Assembly: GCA_006218035.1 (NCBI GenBank)
Contig: VBWC01000014.1
Location: forward strand, 21,952-85,951
Length of the DNA: 64,000 nucleotides
Source: Gammaproteobacteria bacterium
Lineage (GTDB): Bacteria; Pseudomonadota; Gammaproteobacteria; VBWC01
Direction: 5' to 3'
The position numbers were made by a program, and so were the translations under genes. This document shows positions 1-10,711 of this stretch, one piece after another (the first letter of the stretch is position 1; every line of letters begins with the position of its first letter). The notes under the pieces were generated by a model. That model worked only from the letters and a program-made list of their open reading frames with translations. It was not told where the DNA came from and did not search any database.

Positions 1-156
1 GTGACCCGTGACAAGGAAATCATTGCCTACTGCCAGACGCATCACCGCTCGTCGCACACCTACTGGGTGCTGCGGTCGCTCGGTTACCCGAACGTGAAAG
101 GCTATCCCGGCGCGTGGTCCGAGTGGGGCAACAGCCCGGACACACCGGTCGAATAG
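1..156 (+). CDS. Rhodanese/sulfurtransferase, C-terminal fragment
   Basis: The frame is open from the first base to a TAG at 154-156, so this is the 3' end of a gene that begins outside the window. The 51 visible residues contain YCQTHHRSSHTYWVLRSLGY, which fits the active-site loop of rhodanese-fold sulfurtransferases (catalytic Cys in a C-x4-R loop). The tail with G-x-W-S-E-W matches the end of thiosulfate or 3-mercaptopyruvate sulfurtransferases. The family moves sulfane sulfur to thiol or cyanide acceptors. Substrate and full domain count (one or two rhodanese domains) cannot be judged from the fragment. Confidence 0.75.
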   Translation: MTRDKEIIAYCQTHHRSSHTYWVLRSLGYPNVKGYPGAWSEWGNSPDTPVE

Positions 157-211
157 ACTCATAAACTGACGGACGATACTGATCGGGATCCATGGCACGC
201 GTCCTGAACCC

Positions 212-2854
212 ATGACTTCCTCGCCACAACCTGCTGTCGGCCGGCAACCGTCGGTGTCGATGTTTTTCGAGGAACCGCCCGCGGAACATCACGCCGATCC
301 ATTGTCGAACGCGCCGTCGTCCCATACGCCGATGATGCAGCAGTACCTGCGCATCAAGGCACAGCATCCGGACATGCTGGTGTTTTATCGCATGGGCGAT
401 TTTTACGAACTGTTCTTCGATGACGCGCGCAAGGCGGCGAAGCTGCTGGATATCACGCTGACCGCACGGGGCCAGTCGGCCGGATCACCGATTCCGATGG
501 CCGGCATACCGCACCATGCGGCGGATGGCTATCTCGCCAAGCTGTTGCGGGCGGGTGAGTCCGTCGCCATCTGCGAACAGATCGGCGATCCGGCCACAGC
601 GAAAGGTCCGGTCGAACGCGAGGTGGTGCGCATCGTCACGCCCGGCACCGTCACCGACGAGTCACTGCTGGAAAATAATCGCGACAATCTACTGAGCGCG
701 GCACACCAACAGGACGAGGCATGGGGGATCGCGACACTGGATATCGGCAGCGGCCGGCTGACGGTACTGGAAGTGCACGGCGTTGATGCGCTGCGGGATG
801 AACTGGATCGTCTGAAACCTGCGGAACTGCTGATCAGCGAGGAATCGGCACTGATTGCGCTGCTCGGCGCGCGGCGCGGTGTCACCCGGCGCGCGCCGTG
901 GCATTTCGATCACCCGAGCGCCGTGACCCAGTTAACGCGCCAGTTCGGTACGCGTGACCTCGGCGGATTTGGTTGCGACGCGCTACCGGCAGCGGTTTGC
1001 GCCGCCGGCAGTCTGCTGCAGTACGCGCGCGAAACCCAGCGCGCCACCTTGCCGCATATCCGCGGCATCATCGTCGAGAGCCGCGACGACGCGATCATTC
1101 TGGACAGCGTCAGCCGGCGGAATCTCGAGCTGGACACCAATATTTCGGGCGGCACCGACAATACGCTCGCCGCCCTGCTCGACCGGACGATGACCGCCAT
1201 GGGCAGCCGGCAACTGCGCCGCTGGCTGCACCGGCCATTGCGCGATCGGGATACGCTGCGCCTGCGCTACCACAGTGTCGAGGCGCTCGGCGAAAACCAC
1301 TTCTTCGAGGACCTCCGGAAGATTCTTCACGGCATCGGCGACGTCGAACGTATCCTCGCCCGCGTCGCGCTGAAGTCGGCGCGGCCGCGCGATCTGACGC
1401 AGCTGCGTCACGCGCTGGGCAGCCTGCCCGGCCTGCGTACCATCCTGGCTCGCCTTGATTCCCCGCGCATCGGACAGCTGCACGAGGCGACGGGCGAATT
1501 CCCGGCGCTGCATCGATTGCTGGTGAGCGCGATCATCGACAACCCGCCGATGTTGATCCGCGACGGCGGCGTGATCGCGCCCGGTTACGATGCCGAACTC
1601 GACGAGTTACGGGCGCTCAGCGAAAACGCCGGCCAGTACCTGATCGATCTCGAGGCGCGCGAGCGCGCACGCACGGCCATAAACACGCTCAAGGTCGGCT
1701 ACAACCGGGTTCATGGTTATTACATCGAGGTCAGCCGCGCACAGTCGGGCGGTGTACCGGATGACTACATCCGCCGCCAGACGCTCAAAAACGCCGAGCG
1801 CTACATCACGCCTGAATTGAAGCTGTTCGAGGACAAGGTATTGAGCGCGCGGGAACGGGCGCTCAGCCGCGAGAAGTCGTTATATGACCAATTGCTGGAG
1901 CAACTGCTGCCGTCGCTACCCCAGCTGCAACAATCCGCGGCGGCGCTTGCCGAGCTCGATGTGCTGGCGACCTTCGCCGAGCGCGCCGATGCGCTCGATT
2001 TTTCCCGGCCCGAACTGGGCGACGCCCCCGGCATTTGGATCGAGGCCGGACGTCATCCGGTGGTCGAGCAATGTCTCGACGAGCCATTTATCGCCAACGA
2101 CACGCGGCTCGACGCAGACCGGCGCATGCTGATCATTACCGGGCCGAACATGGGGGGCAAGTCGACCTATATGCGCCAGACGGCGCTGATCGTGTTGCTC
2201 GCGCATATCGGCAGCTTCGTACCGGCGGAACGCGCGGTACTCGGGCCGGTGGACCGGATATTCACGCGCATCGGCGCGGCCGACGATCTGGCCGGCGGGC
2301 GTTCGACATTCATGGTGGAGATGACCGAGGCGGCGAATATCCTGCACAATGCCACACCGCACAGCCTGGTGCTGATGGACGAGATCGGCCGCGGCACCAG
2401 CACCTTCGACGGCATGTCGCTGGCCTGGGCCTGCGCCGATCACCTGGCAAGACACATACGCGCGTTCACGTTGTTCGCGACGCATTACTTCGAACTCACC
2501 GCGCTGCCGGATTCCTGTGATGGCGCCGTCAACGTGCACCTGGATGCGATCGAGCACAACGACCGCATTGTCTTCATGCACGCCGTCAAGGACGGCCCGG
2601 CCAGCCGAAGCTACGGCCTGCAGGTGGCGGCGCTGGCGGGCGTGCCGCGCGAGGTGATCGACAGCGCCGGACGTTACCTCGCGCAACTGGAAAACAAACC
2701 GCTGACACGCGATGCCGCCGCCGGCAACCCCCAGCCGTCGCTGTTTCCGCCGCCTGCGCATCCCGCGATTGCCGCTCTCGAGGCGACTCGTCCCGATGAA
2801 CTGAGTCCACGCCAGGCACTGGACACACTATACAAATTGCAGGAATTACTTTAA
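212..2854 (+). CDS. mutS: DNA mismatch repair protein MutS
   Basis: Full-length MutS (880 aa; family about 850-880). It recognises mispaired and looped bases and recruits MutL in an ATP-dependent way. The mismatch-reading motif GDFYELF lies at residues 62-68 (Phe64, Glu66), the connector, lever and clamp domains follow, and the C-terminal ABC-type ATPase has Walker [10 protein letters not shown] near 644-651 and Walker [13 protein letters not shown] near 720. ATG at 212 gives a longer N-terminal tail than usual. ATG 260 (MFFEEPP) or ATG 332 (MMQQYL) are alternatives that keep the whole mismatch-binding domain. The ferredoxin gene fdxA follows 96 bp downstream, a common gammaproteobacterial neighbour. 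Confidence 0.97.
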   Translation: MTSSPQPAVGRQPSVSMFFEEPPAEHHADPLSNAPSSHTPMMQQYLRIKAQHPDMLVFYRMGDFYELFFDDARKAAKLLDITLTARGQSAGSPIPMAGIPHHAADGYLAKLLRAGESVAICEQIGDPATAKGPVEREVVRIVTPGTVTDESLLENNRDNLLSAAHQQDEAWGIATLDIGSGRLTVLEVHGVDALRDELDRLKPAELLISEESALIALLGARRGVTRRAPWHFDHPSAVTQLTRQFGTRDLGGFGCDALPAAVCAAGSLLQYARETQRATLPHIRGIIVESRDDAIILDSVSRRNLELDTNISGGTDNTLAALLDRTMTAMGSRQLRRWLHRPLRDRDTLRLRYHSVEALGENHFFEDLRKILHGIGDVERILARVALKSARPRDLTQLRHALGSLPGLRTILARLDSPRIGQLHEATGEFPALHRLLVSAIIDNPPMLIRDGGVIAPGYDAELDELRALSENAGQYLIDLEARERARTAINTLKVGYNRVHGYYIEVSRAQSGGVPDDYIRRQTLKNAERYITPELKLFEDKVLSARERALSREKSLYDQLLEQLLPSLPQLQQSAAALAELDVLATFAERADALDFSRPELGDAPGIWIEAGRHPVVEQCLDEPFIANDTRLDADRRMLIITGPNMGGKSTYMRQTALIVLLAHIGSFVPAERAVLGPVDRIFTRIGAADDLAGGRSTFMVEMTEAANILHNATPHSLVLMDEIGRGTSTFDGMSLAWACADHLARHIRAFTLFATHYFELTALPDSCDGAVNVHLDAIEHNDRIVFMHAVKDGPASRSYGLQVAALAGVPREVIDSAGRYLAQLENKPLTRDAAAGNPQPSLFPPPAHPAIAALEATRPDELSPRQALDTLYKLQELL

Positions 2855-2898
2855 AAACGTCGGGTTAAAAAACAGTACCGGGGCCTGTTCCAGATCAC

Positions 2899-2904
2899 TA
2901 TAAT
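2899..2904 (+). promoter_or_regulatory. Candidate -10 box for fdxA
   Basis: A perfect TATAAT lies 47 bp before the fdxA start in the mutS-fdxA gap. The hexamer 17 bp upstream (TACCGG) is a poor -35, so this may be weak or activator-dependent. Inferred from sequence only. Confidence 0.35.
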
Positions 2905-2950
2905 ATGGCGCTTTGCTGCATGGCCAGGCGGAGAACTTGCGGAGAACCCA

Positions 2951-3274
2951 ATGACGTATGTTGTTACCGAGAACTGCATAAAGTGCAAATACACCGACTG
3001 TGTCGAGGTGTGCCCCGTGGATTGCTTTTACGAGGGGCCGAACTTTCTCGCCATCGACCCGGAGGAATGCATCGACTGCAGCCTGTGTGAACCGGAGTGC
3101 CCGGTGGAAGCAATATTTGCCGAGGACGACTGCCCGGAAGACCAGCGTCACATGCTCGAGCTGAACGCCGAACTGTGCAAGGTGTGGACGGTCATTACCG
3201 AGAAAAAAGACGCCCCGCCGGATGCTGACGAATGGAACGGGGTAACCGACAAACTCAAGTATCTTGAACGCTGA
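2951..3274 (+). CDS. fdxA: 7Fe ferredoxin FdxA ([3Fe-4S][4Fe-4S])
   Basis: This 107-residue protein matches the FdxA/Azotobacter FdI family in length and cysteine pattern. Cys9, Cys12, Cys17, Cys21 and Cys25 in the first half and Cys40, Cys43, Cys46 and Cys50 in the second give one 3Fe and one 4Fe cluster by family precedent. It is a soluble low-potential electron carrier; its partner is not evident here. The ATG at 2951 follows a GGAGAA ribosome-binding site. The last codons overlap the proposed start of the AddB-like gene by 11 bp, which suggests translational coupling. Confidence 0.93.
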   Translation: MTYVVTENCIKCKYTDCVEVCPVDCFYEGPNFLAIDPEECIDCSLCEPECPVEAIFAEDDCPEDQRHMLELNAELCKVWTVITEKKDAPPDADEWNGVTDKLKYLER

Positions 3275-6251
3275 TCCCGCATCGCCGGCCAACGCCTCTC
3301 ACTCGTCACTCGTTATCGTGCATTATGCCGAGGACCCGCTCGCGGTCCTCGGTAACCTTATCCTCGACCGACACGCCGCATCGCTGCCCGACCTGAGCGG
3401 CGCGGTGGTCCTGCTGCCCGACATGCAGACTGCGCCGCGGTTGCGCCGCCTGCTGCTTGGCGGCGCGCGGCAACGTGGCCACGAGGCGTTGCTCGGCCCG
3501 GCGATCACCACGCCGCGCTTGTGGCTGCGGCAACAGCGTCCCGCGACGCGGCGCTTGCTCAGCATCCCGGCACGCGAGCTGTTGCTGGTCGAGGCACTGC
3601 ACGATCATCCGGTATTGCTGCGTCACGGCAGCCCGTGGACACTGGCGGAAAATCTGATCGCGCTGTTCGATGAATTGACGCTGCAGGAAACCGTCCTGCC
3701 GCGCGACGGCGACGAGTTTCTACGACAACTGGCCGACGCCTACGGCGTGCCGCCCGGATTAACGCAGGCATTGTCGAACGAGGCCCGGCTCGTGCATACG
3801 CTCTGGCACGCCTATCACCGCCAGCTGAGCGAGGCAGACGCCAGCGATGACAACAGCGCCTACCGCAGCGGACTCGAGACGGGACCAGACACCGTCCCCG
3901 CCGGGATGCACTGCTACCTCGCCGGCGTCGACCGGCTGTTCCGGACCGAGACGGCGTGGGCGAAAAAACTGATCGATGCGCGACGGCTGACGGTGATCGT
4001 CCACGGACGATCGGACACCGCCGCTGGCGCAAACGGCCACGCGGATGCGCCGATCGCGCGACTCTGTCGTGACCTGCAGGTGGCACCGGACGCGACCAGG
4101 CCCGGGCCGCGCGACAGTTTCACAAGGTTTCTCGACACCGCATTCGCCACGCCGGAAGATGACGCCGGCAATGACGCGTATGCGCCGCTGGCGCTGCGGG
4201 CGCAACGATTCGCGGCCGGGGATCCTGACAGCCCGGCGACGACGCGCCTGTTTGCCTTCGCGGCCGACAGCGCCGAACGCGAGGCGCAGGCGATCGATCT
4301 GCAGGTGCGCCGCTGGTGGCTGGCCGGTCACCGCGACATCGGTATCGTCACCGAGGACCGGCGGCTGGCGCGCCGCGTGCGCGCGCTGCTGGAACGCGCC
4401 GGCATCCGCTTGCAGGACGCCTCCGGCTGGGCGCTGTCGACGACCAGCGCCGGCGCTGCACTGGAACGCTGGCTGGAATCCGTCGAGGAGGATTTCGCGC
4501 ACCTGCCGCTACTCGACCTGCTCAAATCGGCGTTCGTGTTTCCACAGCGCGATAGCGCGTGGTTGCAAGGCGCGACGTTTCGTCTGGAACAGGACATCAT
4601 GCTGCACGAGAACGTCGGCCGCGGGATCGAGCGATACCGGCGACATCTGCAATTCCGCCGGCAGCGTCTCGGCTGGCCGGACACCGGCGTCGATGAACTG
4701 CTCGACGCGCTGCAATCCGCGGCGGCGCCGCTGACGGCCCTGGTCAATCTCAAAACGCATGCGCCAGCAACACTGCTAGACGCGCTGGAATCCAGCCTGG
4801 CGAAGATCGGCATGACGCAGCGATTCGCCACCGATCCGGCCGGCACGCTGATACTCGAACAGATCAGCCGCATGCGCGCCGCGCTCGACGGTTGCCGGTT
4901 GCGAATGACCTGGCGCGAGTTTCGCGCCTGGCTGGGACGACAGCTCGAAACCAGCAACTTCCGGCCACATACCGCCGCCGACGGCGTCCAGTTGCTCGGC
5001 CTGGCGCAAAGCCGATTGTGCCGGTTCGATGCGCTGGTCATCGGCGGCGCCGATCGCGAGCACCTGCCGCGACACCGGCAGGATTCGCCGTTTTTCAACG
5101 ATGCCGTCCGGCACGAATTGAACCTCACGACGGGCCACGAGCATGTGCAACTGCAGCTGCACCACTTCCGCCGCTTGCTGGAGGCCGCGCCAACCGTTCT
5201 GATCACGCATTGCGGTACGCGCGACGGCAACGAACAATTGCCCGGCCCGTGGGTACAGTTGTTGTCGTCCTTTCACCGGCTGGCGTACGGCCGTGATTTT
5301 TCGGACAACGACCTGGGCGTGCTGGCCGGCCGCCACGATACCATGATCGCCGACCGCCAGACCGACCTGCCCGCACCGCGCGGCATGCCTGCGCCGGCAA
5401 TGCCGATGTCGTTACTGCCGGACGCGATCTCGGCGTCGTCGTATCAGCAGCTGGTGAATTGCCCGTATCAGTTCTTCGCCGCGGCCGGGCTGAAACTGCG
5501 CCCGGCAGACGCGGTGCGGGAGGCGCTGCAGAAGGACGATTACGGCGAAAAAGTCCATCGCATACTGCAGGCGTTTCACGGCGGACACGCGCGCCTGCCG
5601 GGTCCGTATACGGGCACGTTCACCGAGGCCGGCCGTGTTGCGGCGAGCGAACTGCTGGAGCAGATATCCCGCCAGGAATTCGCTGCGAACGTCGAAGACA
5701 ATTTTCTGCACCGCAGCTGGTTAACGCAGTGGCTGGCCGTGATCCCCGCCTACATCGACTGGCAGATCGAGCGCGCGCCACAGTGGCGTGTGCTGCGCGT
5801 TGAGGCGGAGCAGAAACGCAAGCCGCTGGGCGACACACTGACGATTGCCGGCCGTATCGACCGCATCGACACGGGACCGGACGGCATCGCGATCATCGAT
5901 TACAAGACCGGCAACACCCCGACCAGGGACGACGTGCTGAACGGCGAGTCGGTGCAACTGCCGTTCTACGGGTTGCTGGCGGATGTCGTCCCGCACCGCG
6001 CGGAATTCCTGAAACTCGGTGATGACAGGAACGGGGTCAAAAGCGCCACCTCGCTCGAAGGCGCGGAACTCGACGACACTGTCCGCCACCACAAACAGCG
6101 CCTGACCGACACCTGGCAGGCGCTGCAGGCCGGCGCGCCGCTGCCGGCATGGGGCGACGACCGCACCTGCGCCTGGTGCGCCATGCAGGGCGTCTGCCGC
6201 CGGCAGGCCTGGACCACCGCGTCGCGGGATGCCGCACCGGCACCGACATGA
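3264..6251 (+). CDS. AddB-like PD-(D/E)XK nuclease / inactivated helicase subunit
   Basis: This 995-aa protein has the organisation of AddB/RexB-type double-strand-break repair subunits: a degenerate UvrD-like helicase body without an obvious Walker A, then a C-terminal RecB-type nuclease. The nuclease shows AGRIDRID...IIDYKTG near residues 870-890. Four cysteines bracket it (NCPYQFF near 733 and [10 protein letters not shown] near 970), the pattern that forms the iron-sulfur staple in AddB. The start is uncertain: the only early in-frame codon is TTG at 3264, overlapping fdxA, and GTG at 3318 is the alternative. The partner helicase follows 29 bp later, so the two probably form one AddAB-like end-processing complex. 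The exact subfamily is inferred. Confidence 0.82.
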   Translation: MNADPASPANASHSSLVIVHYAEDPLAVLGNLILDRHAASLPDLSGAVVLLPDMQTAPRLRRLLLGGARQRGHEALLGPAITTPRLWLRQQRPATRRLLSIPARELLLVEALHDHPVLLRHGSPWTLAENLIALFDELTLQETVLPRDGDEFLRQLADAYGVPPGLTQALSNEARLVHTLWHAYHRQLSEADASDDNSAYRSGLETGPDTVPAGMHCYLAGVDRLFRTETAWAKKLIDARRLTVIVHGRSDTAAGANGHADAPIARLCRDLQVAPDATRPGPRDSFTRFLDTAFATPEDDAGNDAYAPLALRAQRFAAGDPDSPATTRLFAFAADSAEREAQAIDLQVRRWWLAGHRDIGIVTEDRRLARRVRALLERAGIRLQDASGWALSTTSAGAALERWLESVEEDFAHLPLLDLLKSAFVFPQRDSAWLQGATFRLEQDIMLHENVGRGIERYRRHLQFRRQRLGWPDTGVDELLDALQSAAAPLTALVNLKTHAPATLLDALESSLAKIGMTQRFATDPAGTLILEQISRMRAALDGCRLRMTWREFRAWLGRQLETSNFRPHTAADGVQLLGLAQSRLCRFDALVIGGADREHLPRHRQDSPFFNDAVRHELNLTTGHEHVQLQLHHFRRLLEAAPTVLITHCGTRDGNEQLPGPWVQLLSSFHRLAYGRDFSDNDLGVLAGRHDTMIADRQTDLPAPRGMPAPAMPMSLLPDAISASSYQQLVNCPYQFFAAAGLKLRPADAVREALQKDDYGEKVHRILQAFHGGHARLPGPYTGTFTEAGRVAASELLEQISRQEFAANVEDNFLHRSWLTQWLAVIPAYIDWQIERAPQWRVLRVEAEQKRKPLGDTLTIAGRIDRIDTGPDGIAIIDYKTGNTPTRDDVLNGESVQLPFYGLLADVVPHRAEFLKLGDDRNGVKSATSLEGAELDDTVRHHKQRLTDTWQALQAGAPLPAWGDDRTCAWCAMQGVCRRQAWTTASRDAAPAPT

Positions 6252-6280
6252 CCACCCTGACGCGCGCATGATGCCTCCAC

Positions 6281-9200
6281 ATGACTGAACACAACGACAC
6301 CACCGATCCCGCAACGAGCGCCGCGGTCGTTGCCTCCGCGGGTACCGGCAAGACCTGGCTGCTGGTGACACGCCTGGTTCGTCTGTTGCTCGACGGCACG
6401 ACACCGGACGCGATTCTGGCCATCACCTTCACGCGCAAGGCCGCTGCGGAAATGCAGACACGTCTGCTGGATCGGCTGTATGCGCTGGCCTCGGCCGGGG
6501 ATGACGCGCTGCACGCGCAACTGTCGGCGCTCGGGGTCGCGCCGTCGCCGCCCACCTGCCACACCGCGCGGCACCTCTATGAGCAGGTGCTGCGCAGCAT
6601 CCGGCCGGTCCGGTTCTACACGTTTCACGCGTTTTGCCAGGACATCCTGCGGCGTTTTCCGCTGGAGGCCGACGTGCCACCGGGATTTGAACTGATCGAG
6701 GACACCGGACTGCTCGAGGCCGAGGCCTGGGACGCGCTGGCCGCCGAAACTACCGCGCACCCCGACGGCGAGACGGCGCAGATGCTGACGGCGTTGCTCG
6801 ATGCGTGCCGTGGTCTGCCGAACACGCGCGACGCGATCGCCGCGTTTTTCTCCCATCGCGGCGACTGGTGGGCCTACACGGCGGAAACAGAGGAACCCGT
6901 GTTGTGGGCGACCGATCGCCTGGCGCGGCAGCTGGACATCGCACCGGATGAACAACCTGCCACCGGGTTTTTCGACAAAACCAATACCGCAGCGCTGCGC
7001 GAATTCCAGTTGCTGCTGAACCAGCATGCGACCGCCACCAACCTGAAGTTCAGCGACGTGCTCGATCAGGCGCTGGACACGGTCACCGACATTGGCGCGC
7101 GGTTCGCACGCGCTGCCGACGTTTTCATCACCGCCGACGGCAAACAGCGCGCATGCAGCTCGACCAAAGCACGCATCAAGCAAATGGGAGCGGACGGCGA
7201 TCAGCGCTTTGTCGCGTTACACGAGCAGCTCGGCGCGCAGATACTGTCGTGTATCGACCGGATAAAAAAACAAAACACGCTCAACGCCAACCGCGCGTGG
7301 TATCACACCGGCACACGGTTTCTGGCGCACTATCAGCGCCTGAAGCTGGAGCGGCGGCAACTCGATTTCACCGATCTCGAGTGGAAGGCCTGCCAGTTGC
7401 TGAACGAATCCAACAACGCCCACTGGGTGCAGTACAAACTGGATCAGCGCATCGACCACGTGCTGGTCGACGAATTCCAGGACACCAACCCGACACAGTG
7501 GCGCCTGCTGCTGCCGCTGCTCGAAGAACTCGCGGCCGGTTCCACCGAGCGCCGCCGCAGCGTGTTTCTGGTCGGGGACAACAAACAGTCGATCTATCGT
7601 TTCCGGCGGGCCGATCCGCGGTTGTTTGATAACGCGCGCCGCTGGATTGCCGACCGCCTGAACGCGGTCGACGGCACGCTGACGTCGTCGTATCGCTCGT
7701 CGCCGGCGATCATCGCGTTCGTCAACCGCGTATTCGACGCCGGCAGACTCAAGACGATGCTGCCGGCGTTCACCGCTCACGACACCTATCGCGATGAACT
7801 GCCCGGCACGGTGGAGATTCTGCCGCTGGTGGCGCGGGACGAGCCCATGGACGCTGAAGTAGCGTCATTCCGCCGGCCGTTGCAGGCTCCGCGCGTGCTG
7901 GCCGAGGACCGGCGCTACTATCACGAGGGCGCGATGATCGCGGCGCGGATACGCGAGCTGATCGACAACCATGTGCTGTTGGGCGGAGGACCGGACGCAC
8001 GACCGGCCGGGTACGGCGACATCATCATCCTGGTACGCAACCGCACCCATGTACACGCGTACGAACAGGCGTTGCGCGATGCCGCTGTTCCATATATCGG
8101 ACAGACGCGCGGCACGTTGATGGAATGCCTGGAGGTGCAGGACATGACGCACCTGCTGCGGCTGCTGGTTGCGCCCTACGACAATCTGGCACTCGCGTCG
8201 GTACTGCGCGCACCGCTGTTCGATTGCAGCGATGCCGAGCTGATCGACCTGGCACTGGCGGACAGCGGCGACGACGCGAAGGCCGAACTGTGGATCAACC
8301 GCCTGGAGCGCGTCGCCGCCGACCGGCCCGAGGCTTCCCCGCTGCGGCGCGCCTGGCAACAGATCAACCGGTGGCGGGGACTGGCCAACACCCTGCCGGT
8401 GCACGATCTGCTGGACCGGATCTACCACGACGCGAATGTCCTGGAGCGCTATGACGCCGCGTTTCCGCTGCATCTGCGCGCCAGGGCACGCGCCAACCTG
8501 ACGCGCTTTATCGAACTGGCGCTGGAGGTCGACAGCGGCCGTTATCCGAGCCTGCCGCACTTCCTCAACCGCCTGGAACAACTCAGGACCCACAGCGCGA
8601 CACTCGACGAGGCGCCCATCGCCAGTCCCGACGGCAGCGTGCGCATCATGACCATCCACGGCGCAAAAGGCCTGGAGGCGGGGGTGGTGTTTCTCGCGGA
8701 TACCGCCAACACAGGCAGCCCGGCCAACGCCTATGGTGCGCTGGTCGACTGGCCGCCGGCGGAAAACCGGCCCGGCACGTTCCTGCTCACCGGCAAGAAA
8801 GAGATGCTGGACAGTTTTTCAAAAGACCGGATCGAGGAACGCAACATCGCTGACCGTCGCGAGGAAATCAATCTGCTGTATGTCGCCCTCACACGCGCTC
8901 GCCAGATGCTGTTTATATCCGCCAGCGCGTCCGCCAGGACCAGCGATTTCAACTGGTACCAACTGATTGCCGAAAGCCTGGCGCCGGATGACATCCGTGC
9001 GATCGCGGGCGGCTGGCGAGATTCTTATGGCGCGACCACGACGCAACCCGCGATAACTCCGGCCAACCCGGTGCTCCCGCTGCCTGAAATCACGCCCGCG
9101 CTATCCACGCCGCTGCAGGTCACGACGCGTCACCGCGAAATCGCACCGAGCCTGACGGCAGACTCTGCAATCACGCCACACGCTGTTGACGACAACGCGC

Positions 9201-9673
9201 GCCTGCGCGGCACCGTGATACACCGTATGCTGGAGTGGCAGGCAAAATATCCGGAATACCGTGACGACACAGCCCCGGATCCACTGGTTAACGAATTCGC
9301 GGCCGAAACCAGCGTCGCCAATCTGTCAGCCTGGTGGCGGGAAGCCCGCCAAGTTGCACTGGCGCCGGAGTTTCGGGATCTGTTCGATGCCAGTCGCTAC
9401 CTGCGCGCCTATAACGAAATCGCGATCCAGTACTGGCTGGACGGGAACATCGTGCACGGCGTCATCGATCGACTGGTCGTCGCCGAAAACGGGGTGACTA
9501 TCATCGATTACAAGACACATCGCGACGTGACCGCCGGCAACCTCGCCGAACTCGCGCAGCACTATGCGGAACAGATGCGGCTTTATCGCACCGGCGTCGA
9601 GCGGCTGTGGCCCGGCAAGCCGGTCAGGGCGCTATTGCTGTTTACCGCATGCGCGGCCACGGTGGCTGTATAG
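6281..9673 (+). CDS. AddA-like UvrD/RecB-type helicase-nuclease
   Basis: An 1130-aa superfamily 1A helicase with Walker A ASAGTGKT at residues 18-25, the TFTRKAAAEM motif, motif II VDEFQDTNPTQW, GDNKQSIYRFRRA and late helicase motifs including MTIHGAKGLE and LLYVALTRARQ. The C-terminus is a RecB-family nuclease domain with GVIDRLVV...IIDYKTH. With the AddB-like protein upstream it should unwind and resect double-strand breaks for RecA loading. AddA proteins are typically 1150-1250 aa, so this one is slightly compact. It ends 40 bp from the convergent dsbC stop. Confidence 0.88.
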   Translation: MTEHNDTTDPATSAAVVASAGTGKTWLLVTRLVRLLLDGTTPDAILAITFTRKAAAEMQTRLLDRLYALASAGDDALHAQLSALGVAPSPPTCHTARHLYEQVLRSIRPVRFYTFHAFCQDILRRFPLEADVPPGFELIEDTGLLEAEAWDALAAETTAHPDGETAQMLTALLDACRGLPNTRDAIAAFFSHRGDWWAYTAETEEPVLWATDRLARQLDIAPDEQPATGFFDKTNTAALREFQLLLNQHATATNLKFSDVLDQALDTVTDIGARFARAADVFITADGKQRACSSTKARIKQMGADGDQRFVALHEQLGAQILSCIDRIKKQNTLNANRAWYHTGTRFLAHYQRLKLERRQLDFTDLEWKACQLLNESNNAHWVQYKLDQRIDHVLVDEFQDTNPTQWRLLLPLLEELAAGSTERRRSVFLVGDNKQSIYRFRRADPRLFDNARRWIADRLNAVDGTLTSSYRSSPAIIAFVNRVFDAGRLKTMLPAFTAHDTYRDELPGTVEILPLVARDEPMDAEVASFRRPLQAPRVLAEDRRYYHEGAMIAARIRELIDNHVLLGGGPDARPAGYGDIIILVRNRTHVHAYEQALRDAAVPYIGQTRGTLMECLEVQDMTHLLRLLVAPYDNLALASVLRAPLFDCSDAELIDLALADSGDDAKAELWINRLERVAADRPEASPLRRAWQQINRWRGLANTLPVHDLLDRIYHDANVLERYDAAFPLHLRARARANLTRFIELALEVDSGRYPSLPHFLNRLEQLRTHSATLDEAPIASPDGSVRIMTIHGAKGLEAGVVFLADTANTGSPANAYGALVDWPPAENRPGTFLLTGKKEMLDSFSKDRIEERNIADRREEINLLYVALTRARQMLFISASASARTSDFNWYQLIAESLAPDDIRAIAGGWRDSYGATTTQPAITPANPVLPLPEITPALSTPLQVTTRHREIAPSLTADSAITPHAVDDNARLRGTVIHRMLEWQAKYPEYRDDTAPDPLVNEFAAETSVANLSAWWREARQVALAPEFRDLFDASRYLRAYNEIAIQYWLDGNIVHGVIDRLVVAENGVTIIDYKTHRDVTAGNLAELAQHYAEQMRLYRTGVERLWPGKPVRALLLFTACAATVAV

Positions 9674-9713
9674 CGGTTCGCGGAAAATCGGCCTGTCCGG
9701 CATGCGGCTGGCG

Positions 9714-10430
9714 TCACTGGTGCGATTGCGCAAGAAAACCGGCGAGGCGCTTCGGTTCGACATAGCCCGGCAGCACGGTGCCGTCGGCCAGCACCAGCGT
9801 CGGCGTGCCGGTCAGCCCGATCTTCGCCGCCGCCGCCATATGATCGGCGACCGGGTTCCTGCATTTCTTCACCTCCGGAATTTCACCGGTCTTGGCGAGC
9901 GTCATCGCCGCGCTCCGGTCCGCGGCACACCACACGGACACCGCCTTTTCGGCCGACGGCGTGTTGAGTCCGCTGCGCGGGTAGGCGAGATAGCGCACCG
10001 TGATACCTTCCCGATTGTAGTCCGCCATCTCGCGATGCATTTTGCGGCAATAGGTGCAATCGACGTCGGTAAATACCGTGACCACATATTTTTCCGTCGG
10101 CGCACGAAATACGATCATCGTTGACTCGTCAATCGCCGCGATCAATTCGCGCCGGCCAACGGACCGGGTCTTTTCGGTCAGATTATCCATCCGGTCCTTG
10201 ACGTCAAAGACGTCGCCCTGCACCACGTACCGGCCGTTCCTGGTGATGTAGAAAATCTCCGGACCGAAAGCGACCTCATATAAACCGGGAATCGGCGACT
10301 CGGTGATGCGATCCGGTTTTTCGCCGGGCATCATTTTCGCCAGCTGCTGCTCGATTGCAGCCAGCTCCGGGGCGTCGGCATACAGGCCGGACGAGGCCAG
10401 AAACATAATCAACAGAATCGCTATTCGCAC
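9714..10430 (-). CDS. dsbC: Thiol:disulfide isomerase DsbC
   Basis: A periplasmic protein with a signal peptide (VRIAILLIMFLASSGLYADA), the DsbC dimerisation domain and a thioredoxin fold with catalytic C-T-Y-C at about residues 125-128, followed by a second cysteine pair (VWC...KKC) as in DsbC. It reshuffles wrong disulfides in exported proteins and is kept reduced by DsbD. The frame extends upstream to 10493, but GTG at 10428-10430 is the better start because GAGGTG sits 6 nt before it and a signal peptide begins right there. That gives 238 aa, typical for the family. The cis-Pro segment GLTGTPTLVL is present. Confidence 0.92.
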   Translation of the reverse strand: MRIAILLIMFLASSGLYADAPELAAIEQQLAKMMPGEKPDRITESPIPGLYEVAFGPEIFYITRNGRYVVQGDVFDVKDRMDNLTEKTRSVGRRELIAAIDESTMIVFRAPTEKYVVTVFTDVDCTYCRKMHREMADYNREGITVRYLAYPRSGLNTPSAEKAVSVWCAADRSAAMTLAKTGEIPEVKKCRNPVADHMAAAAKIGLTGTPTLVLADGTVLPGYVEPKRLAGFLAQSHQ

Positions 10431-10436
10431 AGGGTA

Positions 10437-10442
10437 CACCTC
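10437..10442 (-). promoter_or_regulatory. Ribosome-binding site fixing the dsbC GTG start
   Basis: GAGGTG on the minus strand, 6 nt before GTG 10430-10428. It supports the shorter start over the in-frame codons upstream. Confidence 0.6.
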
Positions 10443-10535
10443 ATGTAAGTCGGCCGTCCGGACGGCGAACGGATATCGTCGCCATTCAGCCATATCTATT
10501 GAGAATTACCTATAAGCCTGACACGTCCAACGGCT

Positions 10536-10632
10536 GTCATTCCCGTACCCTCCGGGTATAAACTTCGCGGGAATCCAGTGCCGTTCACAACCACTGGATT
10601 CCGGGTCTTCGCTGCGCTCCGCCCGGCATGAC
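10536..10632. repeat. Dispersed palindromic repeat, copy 1
   Basis: An approximately 97-bp element bounded by inverted ends GTCATTCCCG...CGGCATGAC, with an internal GAATCCAG/CTGGATTC inverted pair. The second copy at 55195-55281 shares the outer 20 bases on the left and nearly the whole right arm (CTGGATTCCGGGTCT..CGCT.CGCTCCGCCCGG.ATGAC), while the middle differs. The pattern fits non-coding palindromic elements scattered between proteobacterial genes. It fills the gap between dsbC and xerD and could fold into a long hairpin at RNA level. Confidence 0.8.
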
Positions 10633-10711
10633 GGTCGCGATGTGTTGTCACGTAATTTGGTAATTCTCGATAATATGCCTATTCTACCTTTCGACCATCC
10701 ATGCGCCTAAT

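Noticed and set aside
1916..2761. Long minus-strand ORF of 281 aa opposite mutS
   Set aside because: It is a mirror of the high-GC MutS coding sequence, rich in Arg/His and without family features or a start signal.
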